This document shows, piece after piece, positions 31,817 to 43,122 of a DNA stretch of 64,000 nucleotides (its first letter is position 1; each line of letters begins with the position of its first letter). Both the position numbers and the translations under genes were made by a program. This stretch comes from Roridomyces roridus (Eukaryota; Basidiomycota; Agaricomycetes; Agaricales; Mycenaceae). The stretch covers positions 868,001 to 932,000 of the forward strand of contig JARKIF010000017.1 of the NCBI GenBank assembly GCA_029378245.1, written 5' to 3'. The notes beneath the pieces were generated by a model. The model searched no databases. It was not told where the DNA came from and worked only from the letters and a program-made list of their open reading frames with translations.

Positions 31817-33990
31817 CGCCCATAGAGAAGATCGAGGGGAATAGTTCAAAATGGTCATTCTATGTGCGCTCGGGTCCTCGCATTTCCTCCGGCCACAAAT
31901 TACATCTCTGGAATGTCAAATGGTAGTGATAGCGCTTGACTCCACCGAAGGCCCTCGCAACGGGATTCCCCATAGTCGTGGCCAGCGTCTGTACACTCTG
32001 ATGAACTGTGGCCTTATCATGCTCGCGATTATGGCTCAACTTGAGCGGAGAACACTGTGAAAACATCGGCCCATGAATTTCATGTCGCCATGTCATGAAC
32101 AAGAAAAATCAGGGCCGATGGACTGAAATGAATAGATCATGCGGCTCGGGTCATTCAGGCATTATTCGGTGAGTTTTACTTACTCTGCACCAAGTACCAA
32201 ATCATGCACTCGGCGGTGAATTTCAGGGACTCCAGTATTGGAACAGTCGAGCCAAAATCATGGGACAAGTGCATGAAAACCAAAGTAAAAGATACGATTG
32301 AGCATTGATCGAGCTACTAGCTAGAGTGTTGTTCATTCAGCCCATTGCGCTTCTGCACATACCTAACGAGCACACCGTTCCAGAGTGGCATATCCCAGGC
32401 AGCCGGGCTTGCGAAAGGCGAACATTCCTGTGTGTGGAGCGGGTGTGGAGCGGGTGCTGCGGATGAGGTCAGTGGTGTCACGCCTGTCACAGCACTCCAC
32501 TCCTTCGTCCCAACCCTCACCTCCCTCCTGCCCCCGCTTCGTTAACACCCTCCCCTTCCACCTCTCTGCGTCAAGAGCCCCCATCGACTATACTCCATGG
32601 TAATATAGACCTCACGGCCAGTTCCAAACCCTCACGACGCTTGTAGGACCTCCGACCGTCACCGACCAGGTACTACAGGCATGAAGCCCAAGCCGGCACT
32701 CACAACTGGTCGTAGGACTCAATCGTCGAATAGACTGGTTATGTAAGCCAGGGGGCATCGGGTGCGTCTCTGACTCCGTTTGATTCGCTCTCTGACCTGG
32801 TACGAGCATGGCCCGCAAGATATGCCCAAGTCCGCGGCGTGGTGATCACAGCAAATTGTGCTCCGTCTCTTCAATCTAGTGCGTGCCTCACCCATTACTT
32901 TTCTCCTTGATGCACCCGGACTCCCTCGAGAGCCTCCCGCTCCGCTAGTCGCAACTCGAGCAGTCTTGAGGTATGTTCTGTGGATCTCCATGGCCCGGAG
33001 ACGCTCTAATTAGGATGAATTCTAGTCGAGAATTTTACCGACACCGGCTATGCGGTTGTGGTCTTTGGTGGAGGCGGGGGCGACACTGGGCGGGGTGCTG
33101 GTAGCACATTGTTGTATTACCTAGATTTACTTTGAAATTCATCTTCTTTCCATCCGAAATTCAGTGCCCCGCAAATGATATTCATTGTCGTACAGCATGA
33201 CTCCAATTGGGCTCACATTCTTCCCGGTCATTTTCATGTCAGGAGAACATGAAAAAGGCATATGAAAACGTCGAAAACGCACATGAATTGAGTTTGCATA
33301 CTTCACTGGAAGGCAGGTGATTTTAAGGCGCGTCTCTTTGATATTCATGCGATCCAGACATGAATTGGGGGATACCGAGGGACATGATTTTCATGTGCCC
33401 CGGGTCTCACAGTGGAAACATCGACCAATCCCCAAGCGCTGGTGGATTTTACCCAAAATCAACTTCCACGCGCTATCCGTTTGGGTCTGCGTACCGAGTC
33501 TTGAATTCCTCTACGCGGGTGTAGATAGCCCGAGACTCACATTTCAGAGGCGTGCGTGGGTTGGGATCCAAAATGTACAGCGATAGCCTGGAACTCTGGT
33601 CCACTTTCGTCAATTGAATCCCTTGCGTTGTAGTACATTCGGGCTAGCACCGGAGAGCCACTTTTCGGCGAAACACACGACTTGAGCACCTCGAGTTTCC
33701 GGGGAGAAAGCGGATCACGAGTTGTCCTCCAGGTTTTCCGATGCATAGGCGAGGACGATTTGACATGCTGTACCATGAGCGGAGAAAGAGGAAAAAACTT
33801 GGACTCATTTTTGGGCACGAACAGCCCTCGAATCGAACGAAGTTATGATGTAGCCACCGTCGGGAAACCGTGAGTATACTGCGCAGTGTGTAATCAATCT
33901 CTGCACGCGACTCTGGGAGGACAACGGAGTATCTCTCAGGGACCAGGGTTCGAACCCTCGTACTCAACTCGTACTGAGCAACGTGACGGC
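31817..33990. other. Gene-free stretch
   Basis: Short frames only, with no domain or convincing splice structure. About 33130-33410 is rich in TTCATG/CATGAA motifs and may be a decayed repeat. 33983-33990 (GTGACGGC) is the left target-site copy of the next element. Confidence 0.4.
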
Positions 33991-34979
33991 CAAGGGGCAC
34001 GCGGATCAAAAGTTTATGCTATCGGGTCGGAAAAGTGATTTAGCAGTCCTTGGCCCCCACCCACCCTCTTTACATAAGCATCAAATTTCCTTTTTTTGGA
34101 AGGATTTTCGCACACTGCCACCCATTTTTTGCTCCCAAACCGCACCTGAAAATGACCGTGAGGTTGCCAAACTCCTCCACTAGTGTTCAACCGGAGTCCA
34201 TTCTTGATTCCCGTGTGCCATGTTCCTTGCTTTCAAGCCATCATTGATATTAGTGCTGCAGAGACCAGCCGGATCATATCAAATGCATCCCAAATAGGAA
34301 ATTTGCATCAAATGACCTAATTCCAAGGGGCTTCAACGATAAGAAAAATGTAACATACCTTCCAATTTTTTTTTTCAGAGGGTCGAGGGACCCTCCCTCC
34401 CTACGTAATGATTGATCCCATCAGATCTTCCTTTTTAGGCATTATCTCCGGGCAACATCGCCTCAGTACACTACACAAGAGCCCCAGTATTGAAGGAATA
34501 TATATTTTCTGTGTACACAATGCATGTTGAGCCTATCGGGCCACTCAAAAGGTGTGCAAGTAGCGAATAAAAAATGCCCCACGCTTCTGCCGGTTCACTG
34601 AATCGAACTCCCGCCAACTCGCACTCATGCAGTTACCATATTTGGTAGTGGCTGTACCTACCCCTCCCCACCGATATAGTAATAATCTTTTCATTCTTTC
34701 TCGACAACCGCTGGGCCGATTAGCCTCAAATAATTTTTCCTATACTCCCAAGAGTCTACATCACACATTGGAGACCCCATACAAGAAATTCGCATTTTTG
34801 AAGCCCCTTGCCTAATTCTACTTGGTCTCGAACAAATTGTGCTTGGTCTACGCTTCCCTGAGTCCCCGACGGTACTGGAAAAGTCCCACAACCCAGAAGA
34901 AAAAAAGTGAATTAAGACTCTCGGGGTCCCCCCCTCCCTCCCTACCCGATCCCATCAATTTTGATCCGCGTGCCTCTTG
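33991..34979. mobile_element. hAT-type element, 989 bp
   Basis: The left end CAAGGGGCACGCGGATCAAA matches the reverse complement of the right end (CAAGAGGCACGCGGATCAAA) with one difference, and the similarity continues inward for about 45 bp. Perfect 8-bp repeats GTGACGGC at 33983-33990 and 34980-34987. No transposase: the interior holds only short frames. Confidence 0.88.
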
Positions 34980-35457
34980 GTGACGGCTTTGAGCATCAAT
35001 CATGGTCACAATCACAGTCACATCATCTTCCTCCTGACCATCTTCTCCACTGCGGCGTCTGCCTGTCCAGGTCTCCTCCGTGCTATTCAGCATTGTATCC
35101 CTACTTCTGAAGTCGAAGTCCGGCTCTTGGCCCTATTGGTCCATGACGTGCGACAAATTCAATTCACGGTGATCTGGTTGCCAGCGCAACAGTGGCTGCT
35201 CCTCCGCCCCTCCCCCGCCCTGTCCTGGATGGTTTCTCCCCGCCGTGCCTAGGACCTCAGATACCAACCGCACCCGTTGGTCTGCCTTGATCACCGCAGC
35301 TCCAAAGCTCTCAAAGACGCCCAAGTCAGAGAAGACACCCCGACTTCGGAACGCGTTTCATCTTTCAGTTCCGGCTGATGCGATGAGAAAAGGCACACAG
35401 CTTCACGCGACATCGAATTTATCTCCTTGATCTCCTTGGCGGAGTAACAGTCGGCAC

Positions 35458-35592
35458 TATAAAGCGCTGACACCGGAATCGCCGCCCGACTATTCCTTTC
35501 GTTTCCTTCCTCTCCCTTTCATTTTCCCTTTCGTTGTCGTTGAACGACGCCCCGGCTGGCCTTCCCCCTTTCCTTTTTTTCCTTTCGACAAC
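35458..35592 (+). promoter_or_regulatory. Promoter of the secreted-protein gene
   Basis: TATAAAG at 35458-35464 is followed by a strong C/T-rich tract (about 35495-35585) that ends just before the ATG at 35593. TATA plus pyrimidine-rich leader is usual for highly expressed fungal genes. Confidence 0.6.
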
Positions 35593-38500
35593 ATGATTTC
35601 GACATCCTTCCTGGCGCTCATTCCCTTCATTCTCGGAGTCAACGCTGCCAACGACTGGAACGTCCCATGCACCACCGGATCGTGCGCTTGGGATCTCCCC
35701 GCCGGCAGCGCCTCTGGTACCATGAAAATCGTGCGTCCACTGCCTCTTCCCTCGCTCCCACCCACTCAATACGCCGCTATCAGTGGGGTTCCAATACCGC
35801 CATCTCAGATATCACGACCGCCGCAAACTGGCAGATTCTGGGCTGTAACTCGACAGCGCTCTCGCAGAGCGTCCGCCTCGTTTGTATGAACGATCCAGAG
35901 GACCCCGACTCGCTGTGCTCGCACCTGTACGGGAATTCGGGTGCAGTGAATAAGATCATTCGGCTCCCCACTGATGTGCGTTTCCAATTCAATCTATCAA
36001 CTCCGTATTGAATACACCACGCAGTGCGGCGCAGGCCCCTTTGCACGCGTTTCACAATGGGGAACGTCGAACGACCAGAGTATCCCCGCGTCCGTCAACA
36101 AACGTCTCACTCGCCGCGCGGGCAATCCGCCCGTAGTCCATGTGCTTGCCATGGACACCAACTTTGACGCTGTGGATTATTCCAAGTGAGTCGCCGATGA
36201 AAGGTCTATCCGTCCCAAGCTGATGCGGGTATTCTTAGGACTGGAGCGGTCAATATCGCCATCCAGGGAGCGAATGTCCCCGGAGCGCCCAATACCATCG
36301 CCGGAGCTGGATCGGGATCGCAACGCCGCAGCCGGACGCGCCGTGGGCTTGGGTCAATTGTTTCTGGAGCACTTTCTTGTGAGTTTCCAGCCGTAGCTGG
36401 AGTCGGATTGACTAACGAATTGATTGAAGCGGTGAAGAATGGGATCGACAACGCCGCCAGCAGCGTGAAGAATGCGGCTGAGGATGTTGGTGCGGATATT
36501 ACTAGTGTTGCTGGTGGTGCGTGCTCTTAATCCCACTCTTTGCCTCTCTGACTCTATTCCTAGCCGCTGCTACCGAGGTCAAAAACGTCGCCACTAAAGC
36601 CGCAGGCGCCGTCAAAGGTGTGGCTACTAAAGTCGAGAGCGCAGCGAAGAGTGAAGCGACCAAGGTCAAGAACGCTGCTGGGAAAGTAGAGAGTGCGGCA
36701 AAGGCGGTTGCGACCAAGGTCGAGGGCGCGGCCAAGGCTGCAGTGAGTGATATCGCTGGTGCGTGCAATACTCTCGCTTCCGTTTTCTCAAAATAACGAT
36801 TTACATTTAAGCTGCGACGAACAACACCGTCGACGTCAACCACACGTTTAACCTGCCGCCCATCACGTTCGACAAGAGCAAGAACCTGCTCAGCAAGTCG
36901 ATCCAGTGTGGGCCGGTCGGAGCCACGATCAGCGCCGACGTGGATGCCAATGCCAATGCCCAGATGACGGTTAGTCTGGCGGCGACGGGGACGATCATTC
37001 CGCCCAAGGTACGTGGCCAGCTCTATTCCATCCAAGTTGTATTGTTTATTGACTGAGTGATAGTTGACCGACTTTGGCGTCGTTGCCGGGATGAGTGGAT
37101 CTGCGGCGGGTACGATGACGATCAATGCAGATGTTACTGTGCGTTTCTTATATGATTCCGTCTTCACACTCATTCATTCGTTGTTTTTAGGGATCACTCG
37201 ACTCGGGGTTGATCACCCTCGTTAATCTGGGTGTCCCTGGATTCGACATCCCTGGGATCTTCACCGTCGGTCCGTCCTTCCAAGTGAACGCGGAACTCAC
37301 CGGCGACGTCGACGTGGCTATGGCCATGACCCTCGGGGTCAACCTCAACCTCAACAACGCACAGCTCGCATTCCCACCAGGCGCAGCGGACCCTACGGCC
37401 AGCAATGCATTTTCTCTCGGCGACACGCGTGCGTGTTTCTTTTTCACTCCCACACCGACCGCTGACTCTCGTTTGTCTGTTTTGTAGCCATAACGCTCAA
37501 CGCAGCCCCGAACGTCGACGCAACCGGCACTATCACCGCACACCTCATTCCCTCCCTCAACCTCGGCATCTCCGCACTCGGAAAGAAAGCCGACGCCACG
37601 ATCTCACTCTCCCTTGACGCCAACGCTGGGTTGACTATGAACCTCGACGGGTCAGCGTCTGCGACCAAGGTCGTTGAACCGAACCCCAATGCGGACGATG
37701 CGGGCAGTCAGCCTGCGGATGTGAGTGGGACTATCGGTGGATGCATTAATGTGAATGGCGGTGTGGATGTTACTGCGAGTGCGGATGCGGATTTCTTTGG
37801 TATGTGTCAATTGGTATCATTCCTCTTGGTTGGACTGAATCAAATGGGTAGGCTTGTTCGATAAGAGCACGAGCGCGAACTTGTTTTCCAAGAACTTCCA
37901 GATCCTCCAGGTATGCTTTCGCTTCGTTTTGTGAGCTTTGAATTGACCCTATATTTCTGCAGAAATGTTTCGGTGATCAGGCGCCTGGAGCTCAGACCGT
38001 GGATAATAGCACGGACGCCTCTACGGCGGTTGATTCAGCTACAGACGGATCAACCACCGATGACTCGGGCGCTTCCGCGGATGACGCCTCTACGACCTCA
38101 GCAGATGGAACCGATGCCAGCACAGATGATTCCTCCTCTTCCTCAGCCGATTCTTCCTCAGGCGACGCTTCCACTTCTTCGTCGGATGGAACCGATGCCA
38201 GCACGGATGACTCTTCCTCTTCCTCCGACGATTCTTCATCAGGTGATGGCTCCGATTCCACCTCCACCAGCGCCGATGATGCTTCCACCTCATCGACGGG
38301 CACATCGAAACGCTTTTCCCGCCGTCGCACCCCGCGCCTGAGCCGCAGCGAACGTCGTACCGGTGGTTTCCTGTGCCCTGCAGCGGGCGCGGCGAGCCCA
38401 GTTCCCGTTGCGGAGGAGACGGTCAAGGCGTCGAGGTACGTTATGATTCCGCCCATGTAGATTGGAACGCTTATACCACCATGATAGCATTACCGCCACA

Positions 38501-38686
38501 GATGGTACGGCGAAGGCGCCTGCTGCTCCTGCTCCGGCGAAGACGCCGACGCCCAGCTCTGCGGCGAAGAGCAGCAAGACGTCCACAACCGCGGGGAAGC
38601 AAGCCACAGCTCCTGCTAAAAGCGTGAAGGCGCCGGCACCTGCAGCCACCAAGGCGAAGGCGAAGAGCACGGCTAAGAAGGCGTGA
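35593..38686 (+). CDS. Large secreted protein with LEA-like repeats, 13 exons
   Basis: Seen: a signal peptide (MISTSFLALIPFILGVNA), then thirteen exons: 35593-35730, 35784-35975, 36025-36185, 36239-36378, 36430-36516, 36564-36758, 36812-37008, 37064-37138, 37191-37428, 37488-37799, 37852-37910, 37963-38435, 38488-38686. All phases fit; introns are 47-60 bp. Domains in order: an N-terminal Cys-containing beta-rich region; a Lys/Ala amphipathic 11-mer repeat of about 90 residues (KNAAGKVESAAK type) like LEA or apolipoprotein helices; a long beta-rich region (about 300 residues) resembling agaricomycete extracellular proteins of the DUF7223 type (from memory); an acidic Ser/Asp/Thr region; and a basic Lys/Ala/Pro tail. 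Dibasic sites (NKRLTRR, SKRFSRRR) could be Kex2-cut. Likely a cell-surface or matrix protein; exact role unknown. Confidence 0.8.
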
Positions 38687-39818
38687 TGAGTGCATGTGAT
38701 ATTTCGTTCGTTTTGTGTCGTCAATTACAATATTAATGTGTACATTTACATCTACATCCCAGCAAACTGGTGACAGTCTTGAAACTCCGTTCAAGCAATA
38801 TTGATACAAGGTACATCCGTCAGAGCGCGGCTGTATGATGTGCGGACGAAGATCTGCGCATATGCATCAGCATACTTGAAACGAAACTAGAAAATAGAGT
38901 GACCCACCTGGTCCGAAAAAATGCTTCTCCATTCGTTCAACTCCGTACCCTTTGGAGTCTCAAGCTCTCCCGCAGGCTCGATCTACGCGAGGGAGGAGGG
39001 GCAGCTGCAACAGCCCTGGCGCGCTTCGCCCGTGCCCTCTCCATGGCCAATGTCCTCCTCCGTGGCGGTGTCGAGTTCGAATGCGCATGCATCGAAGACC
39101 GTTGGACAAACGTGACAACCGAGTTGACCAGGGAGGCGAGTACAACGAGGAGTTTTCCAGCGACGGAGCTGGAGTCAACGACGGTGTAGGTGACTGCGTG
39201 CATGATGGTGATTTGGGCTCGAATGCAGAGCTGGGGTGAGTGGGTTGTAGGAAATGTTTTTGGGGCTGTTTTATTACTTGCCAGTCCGGACGGACGCCGA
39301 TCCACAAGCCCGAAATTTGAATTGGCCCCACTGGCAGCTTATGAATATCAGCACAGGCGTTTACGAGATGCAAGGAGCTTGAAGATTTGAATGGAGCGTA
39401 TTATTGTTTGCCTCGTTGCTATCACTGTCAGAATCAATTCAGTTTGTTGATCTGCCATGTTCCGCCGAGCGATGAACCACATTTGCCGAGCCCAGAACGT
39501 TGATCCGAGTCCGCTTTAGTCGGATATACACGGAATCCGGATATAACGGAGTGTGTCACTTTTTGTGTGTAAGACTTTCGAGAGAACTCTGTCAGCCTCG
39601 GTGTCAACGGATCCTGGAGCGGAGCAAATATGACGGCAACGGATGTTCGTCTAGGCCTTCTAGGCCTGCCTCGGAGTCGGGGTCGGAGTAGGACGGAGAA
39701 TGTACTCTTTACGCCTGGCGGTCAACTGGCGTTTGTGAGTTCCGAGTTCTCGGCATCGACGACGACAAAGCGATGGCTATCTCTGAACGACGGGTTGTAA
39801 AACTGTGTCAATGCGAGT
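38687..39818. other. Gene-free stretch
   Basis: Open frames on both strands at about 38900-39300 overlap each other and none shows a domain. One minus-strand frame has a hydrophobic segment (VAGKLLVVLASLVNSVV), which is too little to call a gene. Confidence 0.4.
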
Positions 39819-39999
39819 TATCAAAGATGTAATATATTCACTGGTACAAGAGAAGACTCGTTAGGATACTAGTACAGAGAGATAGTTAGGAAAGGTCATA
39901 CCTGGTACAAGAGAAGACTCGTTAGAGGTATCTCTTGTCCAGGTGAAACAATATGAATAAAATGAATATGACGAATCGTCGATCAGTCAGACCTTAACA
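39819..39999 (-). repeat. copia 3' LTR
   Basis: On the minus strand it begins TGTTAAGG and ends CTTTGATA. It is the same as 45100-45280 by eye. The target copy CGAGT lies just outside, at 39814-39818. Confidence 0.92.
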
Positions 40000-41830
40000 C
40001 CCCCCCTTGACTGGCGTCGAGGCGTAGCATTTTGACCCAGCGCGCGTGTAGATTGCGATGGAGTGGTTTCGTGAATAAATCAGCGATGTTCTCCCGATTG
40101 GAGACATGCATGACGTCGATGAGCCGCTTGATAATGCAATGGCGGATAAAATGCTCGCGGATGGCTATATGCTTCATCTTGGAATGAGCATGCGGATCGT
40201 GAGTGCAGGCGACAGTGCCTTGGTTGTCGCAGAACAGAGACGTCGGCTGAGCTTGTGCGTAGCCGAGTTCGGCGAACAAGTTGCGAAACCACAGTATCTC
40301 GCGTGCGCAATGAGTCGAAGCCAGATATTCGGCTTCACAGGATGAGAGAGCAACGACAGCTTGCTGTTTCGAGCTCCAGGAGATGGGTGAATCTCCCATC
40401 ATGATGAGGAATCCAGAAACGGATTTGCGGTCGTCGCCCATGCCCCAGTCGGAGTCCGTCAGAGCTTTGAATAAGGGTTGCGTCGTTTCGGAGCCTCCGC
40501 TGAGGGTGATGCCGTAGTCGGATGTACCCCGTAAGTAGCGCAACAGATGCTTAGCAGCGGCGACGTGAGTAGGACCAAAGTTCGCCATGAAACGAGCTAG
40601 CTCCCGAACGGCATACGCTATGTCTGCGCGGGTACATTGCTTGAGATACATGCACTTGCCGACAATAGCAGCGTACGGGAAGTCTTGAACTTTCAAGGTG
40701 TCCTCCTTCGTCGGTGGTGATAGCCGTAGTCCTGGCTCCATTGGGGTGGTGACAGAATTACTTTTGTCAAACCCAAAATCACGCAAAATGGACTGGGTAT
40801 ATGCCTTCTGGCCGAGACGAAGTGTACGCTGCGTTCGATCCCGTTCGATTGAGCATCCGAGGTGAAACTTGGGCTCCCCGTTATCGGTGATCTCGAATTG
40901 GGACGCCAAGGCAGCTACAACTGCATCCGACTCTGTACGACTCGTCGAAGCGATGAGCATGTCGTCAACGCTGGTGGCAACAATCGAGCACTCGGCTCCT
41001 TGAACACGCCGGTACACACTCCAGTCAGACTCTGTCCGCTTGAACCCAATTGCTTCAAGCCGCGCATTGAGCTCAAGGTACCACTGGCGGCCCGCTTGCT
41101 TAAGACCGTATAAGCCTTTTAGCAATCTCCAGAATCCCCGGCCAACAATGGAGGGCTTGCGCATATAGATCTCCTCGTCAAGCGGCCCATTTAGAAAGGC
41201 AGTCTTGACATCAACTTGTCGTAGCTCCATGTCAAGATCAGCGACGAGGGCGAGGATGAGCCGGATCGATTCCCATCGAGCCACGGGAGCGAATGTGTAA
41301 CTGAAGTCTTGCCCCGGAATTTGGGTGAAGCCCTTTGCTACGAGACGTGCCTTGAATCGTGAAATGAGGCCGTCCCGATCGCGCTTGATGTGAAGCACCC
41401 ATTTCGACTCCACCGCCTTCCGTCCCGGAGGCAATTCATCCACTTCCTCGTACACGCCTTTGGCTTTGAGGGACTCCAATTCCTCATAAATAGCCGCAAG
41501 CCAATACGACCAGTAGATAGTTGACTTTGCCTCCTGGACGGTTTTGGGGTCAATGGCATCTGGGTTGTCGATAGGTTCCGTAAGAGCAGCACCGGCGAAC
41601 GCCACCTCCGCTTCGATGAAAGACTGTGCAAGCTTTGCAAACTCGGCTTCTTCACACTCAATCTCTAGCTCCTCTTGGTCGGACTCGAGGATGGAACGTA
41701 GAAAGTCTTCGTCCCCCCCTTCGTCCGAGTGCCCGGCCCGATTGATAATATACCGAGCAGGTACACGTCGTACTCGGGGTGCGCGGCGGTTGGCTAGTGG
41801 CGTGTCATCAGGAGCGGTAGCATCTGTCAT
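39983..41830 (-). CDS. copia reverse transcriptase-RNase H
   Basis: Role: copies element RNA into DNA. Seen: the 615-residue frame starts at ATG 41830 (MTDATAPDD). The RT domain covers about residues 120-370, with WVLHIKRDRDG, RLVAKGFTQIPGQDF, QVDVKTAFLNG and the catalytic SVDDM. The RNase H domain covers about residues 450-590, with TDSDWGMGDDRKSVSGF, SSCEAEYLA and DNQGTVACTHDP. The stop lies inside the 3' LTR. No internal stops, so this part is intact. It is separated from the integrase frame by about 200 bp containing stops and a short internal duplication. Confidence 0.93.
   Translation of the reverse strand: MTDATAPDDTPLANRRAPRVRRVPARYIINRAGHSDEGGDEDFLRSILESDQEELEIECEEAEFAKLAQSFIEAEVAFAGAALTEPIDNPDAIDPKTVQEAKSTIYWSYWLAAIYEELESLKAKGVYEEVDELPPGRKAVESKWVLHIKRDRDGLISRFKARLVAKGFTQIPGQDFSYTFAPVARWESIRLILALVADLDMELRQVDVKTAFLNGPLDEEIYMRKPSIVGRGFWRLLKGLYGLKQAGRQWYLELNARLEAIGFKRTESDWSVYRRVQGAECSIVATSVDDMLIASTSRTESDAVVAALASQFEITDNGEPKFHLGCSIERDRTQRTLRLGQKAYTQSILRDFGFDKSNSVTTPMEPGLRLSPPTKEDTLKVQDFPYAAIVGKCMYLKQCTRADIAYAVRELARFMANFGPTHVAAAKHLLRYLRGTSDYGITLSGGSETTQPLFKALTDSDWGMGDDRKSVSGFLIMMGDSPISWSSKQQAVVALSSCEAEYLASTHCAREILWFRNLFAELGYAQAQPTSLFCDNQGTVACTHDPHAHSKMKHIAIREHFIRHCIIKRLIDVMHVSNRENIADLFTKPLHRNLHARWVKMLRLDASQGGVLRSD
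40000..40007 (-). other. Polypurine tract
   Basis: AAGGGGGGG on the minus strand lies directly before the 3' LTR, the expected position of the plus-strand DNA primer. Confidence 0.75.
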
Positions 41831-42036
41831 TTCGACATCGCGGCTGTTTATTTGAAAATTAAGTTGTGTGAGTATGGCCGAGGCGCGTTAAAACGCACTC
41901 AGGAATCACTCCTCTGTCGGTACCCTCATGGGATGTGGCATTCAAGGGAGACGACGGCCTGGTTAAACAGGTTAATTATCGTACACACCAGCCTGGGATA
42001 AAACCCACTTGTTACGCTCGGGGGCATTGTTACGCT

Positions 42037-43122
42037 CTAAGGCATTGTGCTCGATGGGCTGAAACCTGTCAAATACAGGTCAGCACAACAGCAATATAAT
42101 GGGATTGAAACCCACTTGGTACGCTCTGAGGCAGGGATATGCTCGGTGGCAGGGATACGCTCAATGGCGGGGCTGGATTTTCGTTCCAGGACGATGCGCT
42201 CGTCTTTGTCACGATAGCGCGGCTCCAGCTCCATGGGAATATCATCCCATAGAATCTCCGAGAGTGGGGGAGATGGGAGGAACTCGGGAAAGCCGTGGAA
42301 TTCGACATCACGTCGAGAACGAATAGCTTTCGACTCTGGGAACCAAATTAAGTATCCCATAGAGTCGCGTGCGTATCCAACGAAACGGCCCTCTTCCCCG
42401 CGCGCCGTGAATTTCATCAGCTCGGTAGAGTTGGTTTTCCTCGCCGTCACCAACGCGCCAAAAGGTCGGAGGTGGGAGAGATCTGGCTTTTTCTTGAGCC
42501 ATTTCTCGAAGGGTGTAGTGTCCCGCTCGAGGGACATGTGTGGAACACGATTCTTGATGTGCACAGAGGCTTGAGCACCCAGCGGCCAGAACCAGACAGT
42601 CAGACTGCTGTCGACGAGCATCGCGCGCGTCATACGCTCGATGATCTGGTTGGCACGCTCAGCAACCCCATTTTGCTGGTGAGCATCTGGCACGGTCCGT
42701 TCGTAGGTGATCCCGTTTGCCTTGCAGTAAGCTTCAAACTGGCCGTGGATTAACTCGGGTGCGTTGTCGACTCGTAGGAACACGATGGGGTAGCCGAAGA
42801 ATTTCTCGGTGGCGGCACGGAACTCATGGAAGCATTGGAGAGCTTCGTCTCGGGTTTTGAGGAAGTAGATGGAGATATAACGACCGAAGTCGTCAATGAA
42901 TGTGATGAAGTAGCAGAAGCCCCCGTATCCTGGAGGGAAGGGGCCACAGATGTCGGTGTGGATGCGGAACAAAGGACGGTCGGCCCGATTCTTGGCTTTA
43001 TCGGGAAAAGGTAGCCGCTTGATATTGGCCAGAGCGCAAATGCGGCAGTTTACGACGCGGACACTGTCGATCGGGAGTCCAGTCGTAGCGCGCTCCAGCC
43101 CTTTAACGTCTATGTGGCCCAC
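42037..43122 (-). CDS. copia integrase
   Basis: Role: inserts element cDNA into the genome. Seen: HRLVGHIDVKGL at the start is the pre-integrase zinc region (continuing with NCRICALANIKRLPF). The catalytic core has D in HTDICGPF, D in LRVDNAPE and E in NGVAERANQ, a complete DDE set. The chromodomain-like tail of some elements is not seen. Upstream the protease frame ends in TAG three residues after the join, so a one-base shift near 43130 separates them. Downstream the frame ends in a segment where GCGTACCAAGTGGGTTT and GCGTAACAAGTGGGTTT occur as a local duplication. Confidence 0.9.
   Translation of the reverse strand: MGHIDVKGLERATTGLPIDSVRVVNCRICALANIKRLPFPDKAKNRADRPLFRIHTDICGPFPPGYGGFCYFITFIDDFGRYISIYFLKTRDEALQCFHEFRAATEKFFGYPIVFLRVDNAPELIHGQFEAYCKANGITYERTVPDAHQQNGVAERANQIIERMTRAMLVDSSLTVWFWPLGAQASVHIKNRVPHMSLERDTTPFEKWLKKKPDLSHLRPFGALVTARKTNSTELMKFTARGEEGRFVGYARDSMGYLIWFPESKAIRSRRDVEFHGFPEFLPSPPLSEILWDDIPMELEPRYRDKDERIVLERKSSPAIERIPATEHIPASERTKWVSIPLYCCCADLYLTGFSPSSTMP

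Noticed and set aside
33940..33975. AGGGTTCGAACCCT, resembling a tRNA T arm
   Set aside because: The 5-bp stem around a 7-base loop has mismatches, and no D arm, anticodon arm or acceptor stem can be formed on either strand.
38899..39305. Overlapping open frames on both strands
   Set aside because: They overlap in several frames. One has a hydrophobic segment but nothing else supports coding.
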